From positions 62,001 to 126,000 of the forward strand of contig JAJZXP010000301.1 in NCBI GenBank assembly GCA_021806345.1: a DNA stretch of 64,000 nucleotides, given 5' to 3'. This document shows, piece after piece, positions 52,647 through 61,188 of the stretch (positions are counted from its first letter, which is position 1; each line of letters opens with the position of its first letter). This stretch comes from Thermoplasmata archaeon. GTDB taxonomy: Archaea > Thermoplasmatota > Thermoplasmata > Thermoplasmatales > Thermoplasmataceae. The notes under the pieces are model-generated. The model did not search any database and had not been told where the DNA came from. It worked only from the letters and a program-made list of their open reading frames with translations. The translations under genes and the position numbers were made by a program.

Positions 52647-53968
52647 TGTATCAACTCCATAACCTTAACCAGATGATCAATTTGTTCTTCGGTTATCATT
52701 TCTGTTGCCGCAAAAAAAACCGCATCATTCTTCTTTCTCTCGACAGCATTTAATATCTCTGAAGTTCTCATTCCACCCAAAATGTTATTTCTTTGGAGAT
52801 ATGGAGAAAGCTTACCGGACATTTCACCGACATCAACTATGAAGTCAGTAAAAAAAGGATTTTTCCACTTGAATTGCTTCACATAACTGATTTTTTCTAA
52901 TGCCTTTAATGCTGCAGAAACGTTATTCATGCTCTTTGTCGCTGCCCACTTCAAGCCTTTTTCTCCAAGAATTGAAAGGTATGCAGATGCTGCGACCGCC
53001 AAAAGGGCCTGATTCGTACATATATTGCTCGTTGCTCTGTCTCTCCTTATGTGCTGCTCCCTAGTTTGAAGTGTCATAACATAAGCATCATTACCGCTTA
53101 CATCTGTAGTTTTTCCGATAAGCCTCCCAGGTGATTTTCTTACATATTTGTTTTTGAATGAAAATAATCCGAGATATGGACCTCCATAGTATAACGGAAC
53201 ACCCATGGCTTGACCCTCTCCGACCGCTATATCTGCATCATACTCACCAGGGGCCTTTAAAATAGAAACAGATATTGGGTCAAAATATGCTATGTGCAAA
53301 GCATCTCCCTTTATCTCGACAATGGAAGTGACTCCAGGATCGATCGTACCAAAATTAGATGGATTGTAAGTAACAATCGCACAAAGATCTCCATCAATGA
53401 GGTTTTTGATTGATTCAAGATCAATGGTGCCATCATCATTGACTCCGTAATATTCTACGGATATTCCAAGCCCGTCAATGTAAGTATGTAGAACCTGAAG
53501 ATGAGATTTTCGTGTATTGGAAGGCAGGATAACTCTTGTTTTTCCATTCACACGGTGGGCCATTCTCACAGCCTCTCCGAGCGCTGTAGGACCATCATAC
53601 ATCGAAGAGTTGGTTACATCCATGCCGGACAGATCCGATATTAACGATTGGTATTCAAAAAGAGCCTGGAGCATCCCTTGAGAAATTTCTGCCTGATAGG
53701 GGGTGTATGAGGTTATGAATTCATTTCTCATTACTACATTATTTATAGAAGATGGAATAAATCTTTGATAGGCCCCCAGACCCAGAAAAATATCCATGTG
53801 GCTTTTATTTAAGGAGGCAATCTTATCAGATTCCCTTAATAACTCCAGTTCAGTCATTCCTTTACCAATGGAATCTATCCCACTTCTTACTTCTTCTGGA
53901 ATATCTCGGAATAATTCCTCATAATTATTTAACTTGAGAGCCTCTAATACTAAGTCTTTTTGGGCCAT
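52643..53968 (-). CDS. gcvPA: Glycine dehydrogenase (decarboxylating) subunit 1
   Basis: The partner half of the split P-protein in archaea and many bacteria. 441 residues. Seen: LGLGAYQRFIPSSINNVV (about residues 63-80), ITSYTPYQAEISQGMLQALF, DLSGMDVTNSSMYDGPTALGEA and VGEGQAMGVPLYYGGPYLG, all family landmarks. It is the first gene of a two-gene operon with gcvPB. The complex feeds one-carbon units and NADH from glycine. Confidence 0.96.
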   Translation of the reverse strand: MAQKDLVLEALKLNNYEELFRDIPEEVRSGIDSIGKGMTELELLRESDKIASLNKSHMDIFLGLGAYQRFIPSSINNVVMRNEFITSYTPYQAEISQGMLQALFEYQSLISDLSGMDVTNSSMYDGPTALGEAVRMAHRVNGKTRVILPSNTRKSHLQVLHTYIDGLGISVEYYGVNDDGTIDLESIKNLIDGDLCAIVTYNPSNFGTIDPGVTSIVEIKGDALHIAYFDPISVSILKAPGEYDADIAVGEGQAMGVPLYYGGPYLGLFSFKNKYVRKSPGRLIGKTTDVSGNDAYVMTLQTREQHIRRDRATSNICTNQALLAVAASAYLSILGEKGLKWAATKSMNNVSAALKALEKISYVKQFKWKNPFFTDFIVDVGEMSGKLSPYLQRNNILGGMRTSEILNAVERKKNDAVFFAATEMITEEQIDHLVKVMELIQ

Positions 53969-54058
53969 TATTCACTCCTATATGCCCTATGCAATACGCT
54001 TATTAAAGGTTGTACAGACACTTGGATACTTCAATTGCAGCAATTAATTAAGTAGGAA

Positions 54059-54351
54059 GCAGAGGATTTGAACAAATCTATGATGTATTTTTATCCGAAA
54101 TTCACATCACAGACATGCCCCAAATGTGGTTGTATAGCACGGCATTGCCATTGTAAATGGGTGTTTATCCAACAGGCACAGAAAGCGTGTTTATGGATCG
54201 TGTACTTCCCTTAGAGAGTTCTGCCGTTGCATCACTTTTTGGCCCAGTAAATTCGGAAATTCCCTACCTTACTCCTGTTGATCTGATTATTCATAATACT
54301 CATTTAAATATTCATCCATACGGCAGGAGCAGTGACTTTCTTGCTCTTTAG
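54059..54351 (+). pseudogene. Relic of an IS200/IS605-type TnpB gene
   Basis: Reading from 54059 gives EAEDLNKSMM followed shortly by KFTSQTCPKCG and CHCKW. EDLN..M is the TnpB motif around the second RuvC acidic residue, and TSQTCPKCG is its zinc finger; between them most of the normal sequence is missing. The frame then shifts, and a second frame (54157-54351; LPLESSAVASLFGPVNSEI) could be the family tail. It is a heavily deleted remnant with no intact TnpA, ends or guide RNA seen. Confidence 0.65.
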
Positions 54352-54427
54352 GTTGTAATCTGATATGATAACACATATTGATCCATATTGAAAAAAGTTT
54401 ATCTTGAAGATTATCTTAACATACCTA

Positions 54428-55156
54428 ATGAAATTAAATTCCAGTATAAGCAATATGAAGGAAGTCATTGAGATATTGAGTTCAGTAACAAACGAAGCAA
54501 AGTTAGAATTTGACAACGATGGTCTTAGAGTTAGGGCAATAGACGCAGCCAGGATAGCAATGGTGGACCTTTTTGTTCCAAAAGGTTCCTTTGACCTTTA
54601 TGAACTTGACGAAAAAGTTGAGGTTTCAGTGGAATTGGACAAAATAAGAAATGTTCTTAGACTAGCTTCACAGTCTGAAAATCTCGTGGTAAACATTTCT
54701 GGAAACAAGATAAAATTTGTACTTGGGACTCTCACAAAGACAATCTCTACCCTTGATTCCTTTGTCAATTCACCTAAACTTCCTTCAGTAGATCCCAAAA
54801 ACTATGTTGTTATGAGAAAGGCTGATCTAGATAGGGTTCTGAGGGCAGCAAATGACGTAAGAGATTCCATCAGGTTCAGCATAACTGAAAAGAGGTTTGA
54901 AGCCAGTTCAAGAAGTGAATCGGAGGAAGTTGATCTCGTTCTAGAGAGCAATGACCTGGTAGAGTTAAAAGCGTCAGAAAATGCTTCAAGCAGTTATCCA
55001 CTGGATTATCTTTCAAAGATAATAAGAGCTGTGACATTTTCGGACAATCTGAAACTTGCCTTCAATAATGATTATCCTTTAGTGATAGAATTCAGTTTTC
55101 CAGAGAAAGACGCAATGAAAACTGCCAAATTCCTACTGGCTCCAAGGATAGAATAA
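54428..55156 (+). CDS. pcn: DNA polymerase sliding clamp PCNA
   Basis: The ring clamp that tethers DNA polymerase, ligase and FEN1. 242 residues from the ATG at 54428 (MKLNSSISNMKEV), the family start; an upstream TTG would add eight unlikely residues. A TATA-like run (AAAAGTTTATC) lies about 25 bases before the ATG, so the message is leaderless. Seen: LEFDNDGLRVRAIDAARIAM (about residues 26-45), VSVELDKIRNVLRLA, the interdomain stretch FVNSPKLPSVDPK and the C-terminal FLLAPRIE. It works with RFC (large subunit at 18.5 kb) and ligase (1.7 kb). Confidence 0.97.
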   Translation: MKLNSSISNMKEVIEILSSVTNEAKLEFDNDGLRVRAIDAARIAMVDLFVPKGSFDLYELDEKVEVSVELDKIRNVLRLASQSENLVVNISGNKIKFVLGTLTKTISTLDSFVNSPKLPSVDPKNYVVMRKADLDRVLRAANDVRDSIRFSITEKRFEASSRSESEEVDLVLESNDLVELKASENASSSYPLDYLSKIIRAVTFSDNLKLAFNNDYPLVIEFSFPEKDAMKTAKFLLAPRIE

Positions 55157-55188
55157 ACCAGCAAGGATTTTCATTTCCAACTGAAATA

Positions 55189-55263
55189 CGGGCGCGAGGG
55201 GATTCGGACCCCTGATCTACAGCTTAGGAGGCTGTTGCCATATCCAGGCTTGGCCACGCGCCC
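55189..55263 (-). tRNA. tRNA-Arg(CCU)
   Basis: A cloverleaf on the minus strand. The acceptor GGGCGCG pairs with CGCGCCC, discriminator G. The anticodon stem ACAGC/GCTGT encloses CTCCTAA with anticodon CCT, reading AGG (Arg). The T arm is AGGGG-TCCGAAT-CCCCT. No intron, no encoded CCA. It lies convergently just beyond the pcn gene. Confidence 0.94.
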
Positions 55264-55385
55264 ATAAGGGAGTTGATAACAAAAGGGTATATTTTATTAT
55301 CTGAATAAGCACTTTTTATCGGTTTTCCTAACAATGATCGTCGATTTTGTGCAAACTTTTTAGGCTGAGTTGCTTTTTCCATGTT

Positions 55386-56228
55386 ATGGATGAAAACTCT
55401 TTTTTCAGAGGAAAGTCATACCTGGTCACAGGCGGAGGTTCTGGACTCGGAAGGGAAATTTCAGTAAGACTTTGCGGCTTAGGAGCAAGAGTTTATTCCT
55501 TTGGCAGAAGGGAGGAAAAGCTACTCGAGACGAAAAAAATTAACTCTGACACAGAAGGCCGATTTTCATATATAGTTTCAGACATAAGAGATTACCAAAG
55601 GATTGAAGATTATATCAATCAAATATTCAAGGAAGACAGGCTGGATGGATTGGTAAACAACGCTGCAGGGAATTTCATTTCCAGATCAGAGGATTTATCA
55701 ATAAATGCATTCAAGTCTGTTATCGACATAGTCTTGATGGGTTCTATAAATGCTACCCTTTGCGCTGGAAAATTATGGATAAAAAATGGTGCAAAGGGAA
55801 GCGTGGTAAATATACTGGCTACATACGCCGATACAGGTTCAGGTTACGTTACGCCTTCGGCTGCTGCTAAGGGAGGGTTAAGAGCATTGACGAGGAGTCT
55901 AGCTGTGGAATGGGGACGAAAAGGAATTCGAGTAAATGGTATAGCACCCGGTCCCTTTAAGACAGAAGGTGCATGGAATAATCTGATGCCTTCACAGAGT
56001 GTGGAGGATTACCTTTCCCAAAAAAATCCAATGGGAAGAATAGGAAATTTTGATGATCTGGTAAATCCAATATTATATCTCTTGAGTGAAAATTCTTCTT
56101 ATATCAACGGTGAAATTATTACTATTGATGGAGGGGAATGGTTAGAAGGTGCAGGGCAATTTAACAACTTGAGAATGTTAGGTGATGATGTATGGAAAAA
56201 AATGAAGGAAAGAAAGAAAAAGGAATAA
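55386..56228 (+). CDS. SDR-family reductase, 2,4-dienoyl-CoA-reductase-like
   Basis: 280 residues from the ATG at 55386; an upstream in-frame start adds 13 residues without family support. Seen: the NADP(H) motif LVTGGGSGLGREIS (about residues 14-27), FGRREEK, LVNNAAGNF and NGIAPGPFKTEGAW. The usual catalytic YxxxK is replaced: the text is TPSAAAKGGLRALTRSL, with Ser where Tyr normally stands and Lys kept, as in mammalian dienoyl-CoA reductases. It could assist unsaturated acyl-CoA breakdown with the acyl-CoA dehydrogenase at 11.5 kb. It is followed by queD, sharing one base (TAATG). Confidence 0.85.
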   Translation: MDENSFFRGKSYLVTGGGSGLGREISVRLCGLGARVYSFGRREEKLLETKKINSDTEGRFSYIVSDIRDYQRIEDYINQIFKEDRLDGLVNNAAGNFISRSEDLSINAFKSVIDIVLMGSINATLCAGKLWIKNGAKGSVVNILATYADTGSGYVTPSAAAKGGLRALTRSLAVEWGRKGIRVNGIAPGPFKTEGAWNNLMPSQSVEDYLSQKNPMGRIGNFDDLVNPILYLLSENSSYINGEIITIDGGEWLEGAGQFNNLRMLGDDVWKKMKERKKKE

Positions 56229-56698
56229 TGACCGTCAAAGTAAATGGATGGGAGAGCAATCTAAAATTTTCGGCATCCCATTTCATTCCATTTCATAGCA
56301 AATGTAAACGTCTGCATGGACACGATTACGCCGTTGACATCAAAATAAAGGGACAACCTGAAAATGGAATGATAATGGATTTTGTAGTTATCAAAAAAGT
56401 TATCAGGGAAATTTTAGAAGAAATGGATCACAGGCTGATAGTTCCAACGAAATCAAAGGATATTAAATACGTAAATCAAGGAGAGAACCTATTGATAGAA
56501 TACGAAGGCAAAACCCTAAGCATACCAAACGAGTTCATTTATAAATGTGAGATTACACACAGTTCAAGTGAAGAATTATCAAGATACATTTGCCATCTAA
56601 TATTATCCAAGGTAAAATTTCCCAGCAATGTTAACGAAATAGAACTTACACTTTACGAAGGCCCCGGACAAAGCGCAACATGGAGTGAAGGTATTTGA
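56228..56698 (+). CDS. queD: 6-carboxy/6-pyruvoyl-tetrahydropterin synthase (QueD family)
   Basis: Turns dihydroneopterin triphosphate into 6-carboxytetrahydropterin in the preQ0 route to archaeosine. 156 residues from an ATG that overlaps the upstream stop (TAATG). Seen: the zinc and catalytic region SASHFIPFHSKCKRLHGHDY (about residues 13-32; His, Cys, HxH), MDFVVIKK, MDHRL and the C-terminal LYEGPGQSATW, whose Glu is conserved. It overlaps queC by four bases, and the two make consecutive intermediates once QueE acts between them; queE is not in the window. Confidence 0.93.
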   Translation: MTVKVNGWESNLKFSASHFIPFHSKCKRLHGHDYAVDIKIKGQPENGMIMDFVVIKKVIREILEEMDHRLIVPTKSKDIKYVNQGENLLIEYEGKTLSIPNEFIYKCEITHSSSEELSRYICHLILSKVKFPSNVNEIELTLYEGPGQSATWSEGI

Positions 56699-57399
56699 AA
56701 AATGCAGTAGTTTTACTATCAGGCGGACTTGATTCTTCGACTGTTGCCACCATAGCCAAAAGGGATAACCAAACTGTCACTGCTGTCAGTTTTAATTATG
56801 GTCAAAGGCACTCAATCGAAATGAATGCATCAGAAAGAGTGGCAAAACGTTTGGGGATTGAAAGAAGAATTATAAATATAGACATGAGGCAAATTGGTGG
56901 CAGTTCTCTCACATCCAAGCAAGAAATAGAAAGGGGATTACTTGAAAGGCAAGGAATTCCCAACACATACGTTCCAGGGAGGAATATCATATTTCTATCA
57001 ATTGCAGGAGCCATAGCAGAAGTTACAGATTCAGAGAGTGTGTATATCGGTGTTAATTCTGTTGATTACTCAGGTTATCCTGACTGCAGACCAGATTTTA
57101 TATCATCCATGGAAGAAACCCTGAACCTAGGTCTGGCGAACAGCACGGGCAGGTCAATAAAAATCATAGCTCCCCTGCAAAAATTATCAAAGGGAGAGAT
57201 AATAAAACTCGGAACATCCCTCGGAACTCCATACGAATTAACATATTCATGTTATGCCGGAGGCAAGCTTGCCTGCGGAAATTGTGATTCTTGTCTTTTG
57301 AGGCTTAAGGGCTTTATGGAAGCTGCCGCCACCGATCCGATTCATTACTCAGAACTTCCAGAGTTTTATAAAAAATATATAAATGAACGCAAGCCTTAG
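56695..57399 (+). CDS. queC: 7-cyano-7-deazaguanine synthase
   Basis: An ATP-dependent enzyme converting 7-carboxy-7-deazaguanine to preQ0, precursor of archaeosine in tRNA. 234 residues, TTG start overlapping the queD stop. Seen: the PP-loop LLSGGLDSSTVA (about residues 7-18), FNYGQRHSIE, GRNIIFLSIAG, GVNSVDYSGYPDCRPDF and the zinc-binding C-terminal CGNCDSCLLR. The SDR-queD-queC genes form one operon. Use in DNA deazapurine modification is possible in other organisms, but no dpd genes are near. Confidence 0.95.
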   Translation: MKNAVVLLSGGLDSSTVATIAKRDNQTVTAVSFNYGQRHSIEMNASERVAKRLGIERRIINIDMRQIGGSSLTSKQEIERGLLERQGIPNTYVPGRNIIFLSIAGAIAEVTDSESVYIGVNSVDYSGYPDCRPDFISSMEETLNLGLANSTGRSIKIIAPLQKLSKGEIIKLGTSLGTPYELTYSCYAGGKLACGNCDSCLLRLKGFMEAAATDPIHYSELPEFYKKYINERKP

Positions 57400-57404
57400 T
57401 TAAT

Positions 57405-58370
57405 TCAGGCTTTTAGGACTTCATCGACTTTCCTTGCATTTGAAGATACTGATTCAACTGTCTTGTTCCACAAAGATTTTTCCTGTTCATTAAAATCAAT
57501 CTTGAATATCTTTTCCACTCCATTTGAGCCTATGATTATAGGCAATCCAATGAACAAGCCATTTGCCCCGTAATGTTTGGCCATTTCCCCATCCATAAAC
57601 GCTGCACATGGGATCATCCTTCTTTTGTCTTTCAGTACGGATTCAACCATCGCTGTTATTGATATCCCTGGGGCGTAATATGCGCTTCCTGTCTTAAGAT
57701 AGTTAACGATTTCTCCGCCGCCAAATCTCGTTCTCTTGACTATCTCATCTATCTTTTCTTGGCTGAGTATTTTTTCTATTGGTATTCCGCCGACTGAAGA
57801 ATATCGAACAAATGGAACCATATCATCACCATGGCCACCGATTACAAACGCATTCACGTCAGTAACTGAAACTCCTATCTCCTCTGCAAGGAAAGTTCTA
57901 AATCTAGAACTATCAAGTGAACCTCCAAGTCCTATTATCTTCTTGGGATTAATCCCACTGACTTTTTGGAACGCATATGCCATGGTATCCGCAGGGTTAG
58001 AAACTATTACAACTATGGAATCGGGCGAGTATTTCTTTACATTTTCAGCAACATCCTTAATAATTTCAATATTTTTCGCCAGAAGATCATCTCTGCTCAT
58101 CCCGGGCTTTCTGGCCAATCCTGCTGTAACTACTATTACATCAGAACCATCCATGTTAGAATAATTTGTTTTATCCACAGTTGTAAAACCCTTTATCTTA
58201 CTGTCTGTCGCCCAATGGGGGGTTCCCTCCATCATGTCAAGAGCCTTTCCCTCTGGAACTCCTTCTATAACATCAAATAGAAAAACATCACCTAGGTCCC
58301 TAACTGCCAAAAATTGAGCGACTGAGGCTCCAACATTTCCTGCTCCTATTACTGATATCTTATTTCTCAT
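57405..58370 (-). CDS. mdh: Malate dehydrogenase (LDH-like type)
   Basis: NAD-dependent oxidation of malate to oxaloacetate in the citric acid cycle. 321 residues. Seen: the NAD motif VIGAGNVGASVA (about residues 6-17), the substrate loop GLARKPGMSRDDLLAKN with two arginines (the first Arg of the loop marks malate rather than lactate), VSNPADTMAY, LDSSRFRTFLAEE and the catalytic His in GGHGDDMVP. It converges on queC with five bases between stops. Confidence 0.95.
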   Translation of the reverse strand: MRNKISVIGAGNVGASVAQFLAVRDLGDVFLFDVIEGVPEGKALDMMEGTPHWATDSKIKGFTTVDKTNYSNMDGSDVIVVTAGLARKPGMSRDDLLAKNIEIIKDVAENVKKYSPDSIVVIVSNPADTMAYAFQKVSGINPKKIIGLGGSLDSSRFRTFLAEEIGVSVTDVNAFVIGGHGDDMVPFVRYSSVGGIPIEKILSQEKIDEIVKRTRFGGGEIVNYLKTGSAYYAPGISITAMVESVLKDKRRMIPCAAFMDGEMAKHYGANGLFIGLPIIIGSNGVEKIFKIDFNEQEKSLWNKTVESVSSNARKVDEVLKA

Positions 58371-58535
58371 AAATCGATATGGCTATAATGGTTAAAGAAT
58401 TATTTACTTTTAAATACAAATACCGTTTAACACAATTTATAACTTGAAAAGCATCGCAGTATTCGAATTAAATGCCATAAATTTATTGTAATCGATAAGT
58501 ATAATATATACGGAAATAATTAACGTTTCTAAGTC

Positions 58536-58697
58536 ATGCTTAAAGAAAAATCTTCAGTCCACAGAAAAAATTCTGTGAAACTAAAATTTAATTCAGAATA
58601 TTCAAAAACTTTTCACCAACATAACGGAAAAGACTATATCGTAAGGAATTCTTTACATGAGTTGAATTCTACAAAAACAGGTGACGCAAATGAGTGA
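58536..58697 (+). CDS. Small basic protein leading the RecA-like ATPase operon
   Basis: A 53-residue reading frame not long enough for usual cut-offs. The ATG at 58536 lies about 25-30 bases after a strong TATA-like run (ATAATATATA, 58501-58510), as expected of a leaderless archaeal gene. The protein is basic and Ser/Asn/His-rich (EKSSVHRKNSVKLKFN, HNGKDYIVRNSLHEL). Its TGA overlaps the start of the next gene (ATGAGTGA; the ATG at 58690 is eight bases before the end), indicating translational coupling. No family recognised. Composition and promoter position support it; no homologue can be checked here. Confidence 0.55.
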   Translation: MLKEKSSVHRKNSVKLKFNSEYSKTFHQHNGKDYIVRNSLHELNSTKTGDANE

Positions 58698-60138
58698 TCC
58701 TCTTGACATCTTTCACGAATTCTTCAATCAGAAATTTGGGAAATCACTGATCGTGAAAGGAAGACCAGGTACTGGTAAGACTACTTTCAGCTTAGAAATA
58801 GCTTCACGACTATATGAAAATCAACCAATTCATTTCTTATCTTCAAGATTTAATGATGAACCTCTAAAGGAGGCTTTTCCATTTATAGAAAAGATCTCAT
58901 ATAAAACCAATAAGGATAAGTTTGAGTTCACAGAACAATTTAATTATGTGAGCACTGACTCGTTACGAAAATTTGAAAAAATACTTGAAGAAAGAAACGT
59001 TGAAAAGGATTTCTCAGTCGGCAGCGGTCTCATCTTCGACATAAAAGAGGTAATTCCAGAGCTGAATGCAATGTATTCTTTCGTTGAGAACAATATTGAC
59101 AAGGGTCCAGTGGTCATTCTCGATTCAATTGAAGCAATAGCCCAAAAGTATAACATTGACGAGACTACACTTTTTTCTGTGATACAGAATGATCTTGTGG
59201 AGAAAAGTGGTGCTGGACTGATAGTGGTTCTTGAATCCACTTCAAACGATAAGCTGGAATACTTTTCTGACGGAGTTGTTACGATGAGTCTGGAAATAGA
59301 CAATAACTACATGATAAGGAATATGAGAATAGAGAAGCTAAGGGGGCTTTCCCTTGGCTCCATGCCGTTCTTCAGCTATTCTCTACTCAACGGCAGATTT
59401 ACCGTATTCCCTATCCTGTCTGGAGCCTATCCAAACAAGCAGATACCTCTTCCTGAGACAGAGGAGCACAGTCAATTTTCCATAAGCATGGGAAATGAGG
59501 ATATTGCCAACGTAATTCCCGGAAAGAAAACCACCGTAGATGTCGGATCTCTGGTTTTGGTTCACAGAATGGAAATTTCAGACAGGACTGATTACGCTGT
59601 AAACTTAATCAAAAATACATTAATCAGGAGAACCATTGCAGATGAAAGGGGAGTTATTGATGCTTCATCAAGCAGTTACGAATCAGTAAAATTGCTTAAC
59701 GCTACAATTGACCCGGAGCATCTCAAGCATTACATAACAGCAGAAAAAACAAAGAGAACCAATCCATATGTAATTAATCTTGAAGGGAAAAGTCTGATTG
59801 AAGATTTTACCAGTGAAGCAATTGAGTATTTCACTGGTTCATCTAAAAGACCAAATGTGTATATTTTCTCAACCGATTTTCTTAATTTCACCTACGGTGA
59901 AAATTTCATCGGGGACTTTCTTGCTATTCTTAACGAACTGAGGATTACGGGTACGGTATTCTTAATATGTGATGAGGACTTTTATAAAAAGATAAGTCAC
60001 CATGCAACCTTTTCGATTCACATTCACGACAAGGATGGGTTTACCTTCCTAAATAGTGGAGGGAATGAGCATTTCAATATCCAAAATGTTACCGATGAAA
60101 CAGGATGGTCATCATACAAGCTATTAGAATCGGTTTAG
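58690..60138 (+). CDS. RecA-superfamily P-loop ATPase (KaiC/GvpD-like)
   Basis: 482 residues from the ATG at 58690; a GTG three codons earlier is also in frame. Seen: Walker A KGRPGTGKTTF (about residues 21-31), a Walker B-like VVILDSIEAIAQ (about residues 140-151), and a following region (RNMRIEKLRGLSLGSMPFFSYSL) that resembles gas-vesicle regulator GvpD and other archaeal KaiC-like ATPases. The C-terminal 200 residues are unassigned. There are no gas-vesicle genes nearby, so a signalling or regulatory role is more likely. Translationally coupled to the small gene upstream. Confidence 0.75.
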   Translation: MSDPLDIFHEFFNQKFGKSLIVKGRPGTGKTTFSLEIASRLYENQPIHFLSSRFNDEPLKEAFPFIEKISYKTNKDKFEFTEQFNYVSTDSLRKFEKILEERNVEKDFSVGSGLIFDIKEVIPELNAMYSFVENNIDKGPVVILDSIEAIAQKYNIDETTLFSVIQNDLVEKSGAGLIVVLESTSNDKLEYFSDGVVTMSLEIDNNYMIRNMRIEKLRGLSLGSMPFFSYSLLNGRFTVFPILSGAYPNKQIPLPETEEHSQFSISMGNEDIANVIPGKKTTVDVGSLVLVHRMEISDRTDYAVNLIKNTLIRRTIADERGVIDASSSSYESVKLLNATIDPEHLKHYITAEKTKRTNPYVINLEGKSLIEDFTSEAIEYFTGSSKRPNVYIFSTDFLNFTYGENFIGDFLAILNELRITGTVFLICDEDFYKKISHHATFSIHIHDKDGFTFLNSGGNEHFNIQNVTDETGWSSYKLLESV

Positions 60139-60187
60139 ATCGATTTTTGGCTTGATAGTTTGATATATTCAAAAGCAATTTCTAACT

Positions 60188-61159
60188 ATGTTCCCTGAAA
60201 ATAGACCCAGAAGGCTCAGAAGTTCAGAGATGATAAGAAGACTTGTCAAGGAAACTGGATTATATTTGGATAAACTGGTAATGCCGGTTTTTGTGGACGA
60301 AACAATCAAGAATCCTACGGATATAAAGAGCATGCCTGGGATAAAAAGTTACGATTTGGCAAGTTTAAAAGACTACGCAAAAGTGCTGAAAAACTTGGGA
60401 GTAAAAAATGTGCTCCTATTCGGGGTTCCGGCAGAAAAGGATCAAGTGGGCTCACAGTCATACGCTGAAAATGGGATAGTTCAAAAAGCTGTTCCAATTT
60501 TGAAGGGTGAAGGTTTATTGGTAATGACTGATCTTTGTATGTGTGAATACACTAGTCATGGACATTGTGGCATTACCAGAAACAATGTGGTGGAAAACGA
60601 TATAACACTGGAATATTATGGGAAAATAGCTGTCAGTCAGGCTAAAGCAGGAGCCGAAGTTATTGCCCCTAGCGGCATGATGGACGGGCAGGTAGCTAAA
60701 ATAAGAAAAGAACTTGACGAGAATGGTTTCCCTGAAATTCCAATCATGGCATATTCGGCAAAATATTCTTCAGCACTTTATGGGCCCTTCAGGGATGCTG
60801 CGAAATCAACACCTTCTTTCGGGAACAGAAAGTCGTACCAGATGGACTGGGCAAACTCGAAGGAAGCTTTAAGGGAAATTGACCTGGATGTGAAGGAAGG
60901 GGCGGACATAATAATGGTAAAACCTGGCATGTTTTATCTGGATGTTGTAAAGGAGGCATCTGAAAAGTTTCTCCAACCACTGGCCGTTTACGGTGTCAGT
61001 GGAGAGTATTCAATGATAATGAATGCAATCAACGATGGATTGCTCAGTGAAGAAGTGATATTGGAGTATGTCACATCAATATTCAGATCAGGAGCAGATA
61101 TTGTCATTACTTATTTCACTGAATATCTCCACGGCCATTTAGGGAAAAATTTAAATTAA
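60188..61159 (+). CDS. hemB: Delta-aminolevulinic acid dehydratase (porphobilinogen synthase)
   Basis: Joins two aminolevulinate molecules to porphobilinogen in haem and sirohaem synthesis. 323 residues. Seen: the N-terminal RPRRLRSSEMIRRLVKET, the zinc-type metal site LCMCEYTSHGHCGI (three Cys, about residues 117-130), and the two Schiff-base lysines in AYSAKYSSALYGPFRDA (about residue 198) and IMVKPGMFYLDVV (about residue 249). The Cys set marks the Zn-dependent rather than Mg-dependent subclass. No other haem genes are in the window. Confidence 0.96.
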   Translation: MFPENRPRRLRSSEMIRRLVKETGLYLDKLVMPVFVDETIKNPTDIKSMPGIKSYDLASLKDYAKVLKNLGVKNVLLFGVPAEKDQVGSQSYAENGIVQKAVPILKGEGLLVMTDLCMCEYTSHGHCGITRNNVVENDITLEYYGKIAVSQAKAGAEVIAPSGMMDGQVAKIRKELDENGFPEIPIMAYSAKYSSALYGPFRDAAKSTPSFGNRKSYQMDWANSKEALREIDLDVKEGADIIMVKPGMFYLDVVKEASEKFLQPLAVYGVSGEYSMIMNAINDGLLSEEVILEYVTSIFRSGADIVITYFTEYLHGHLGKNLN

Positions 61160-61188
61160 AACCTAAAATCGACCATGAGGAACTATCA

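Noticed and set aside
58690..60138. Gas-vesicle gene cluster
   Set aside because: Only GvpD-like similarity in the ATPase; no gvpA or other gas-vesicle genes nearby.
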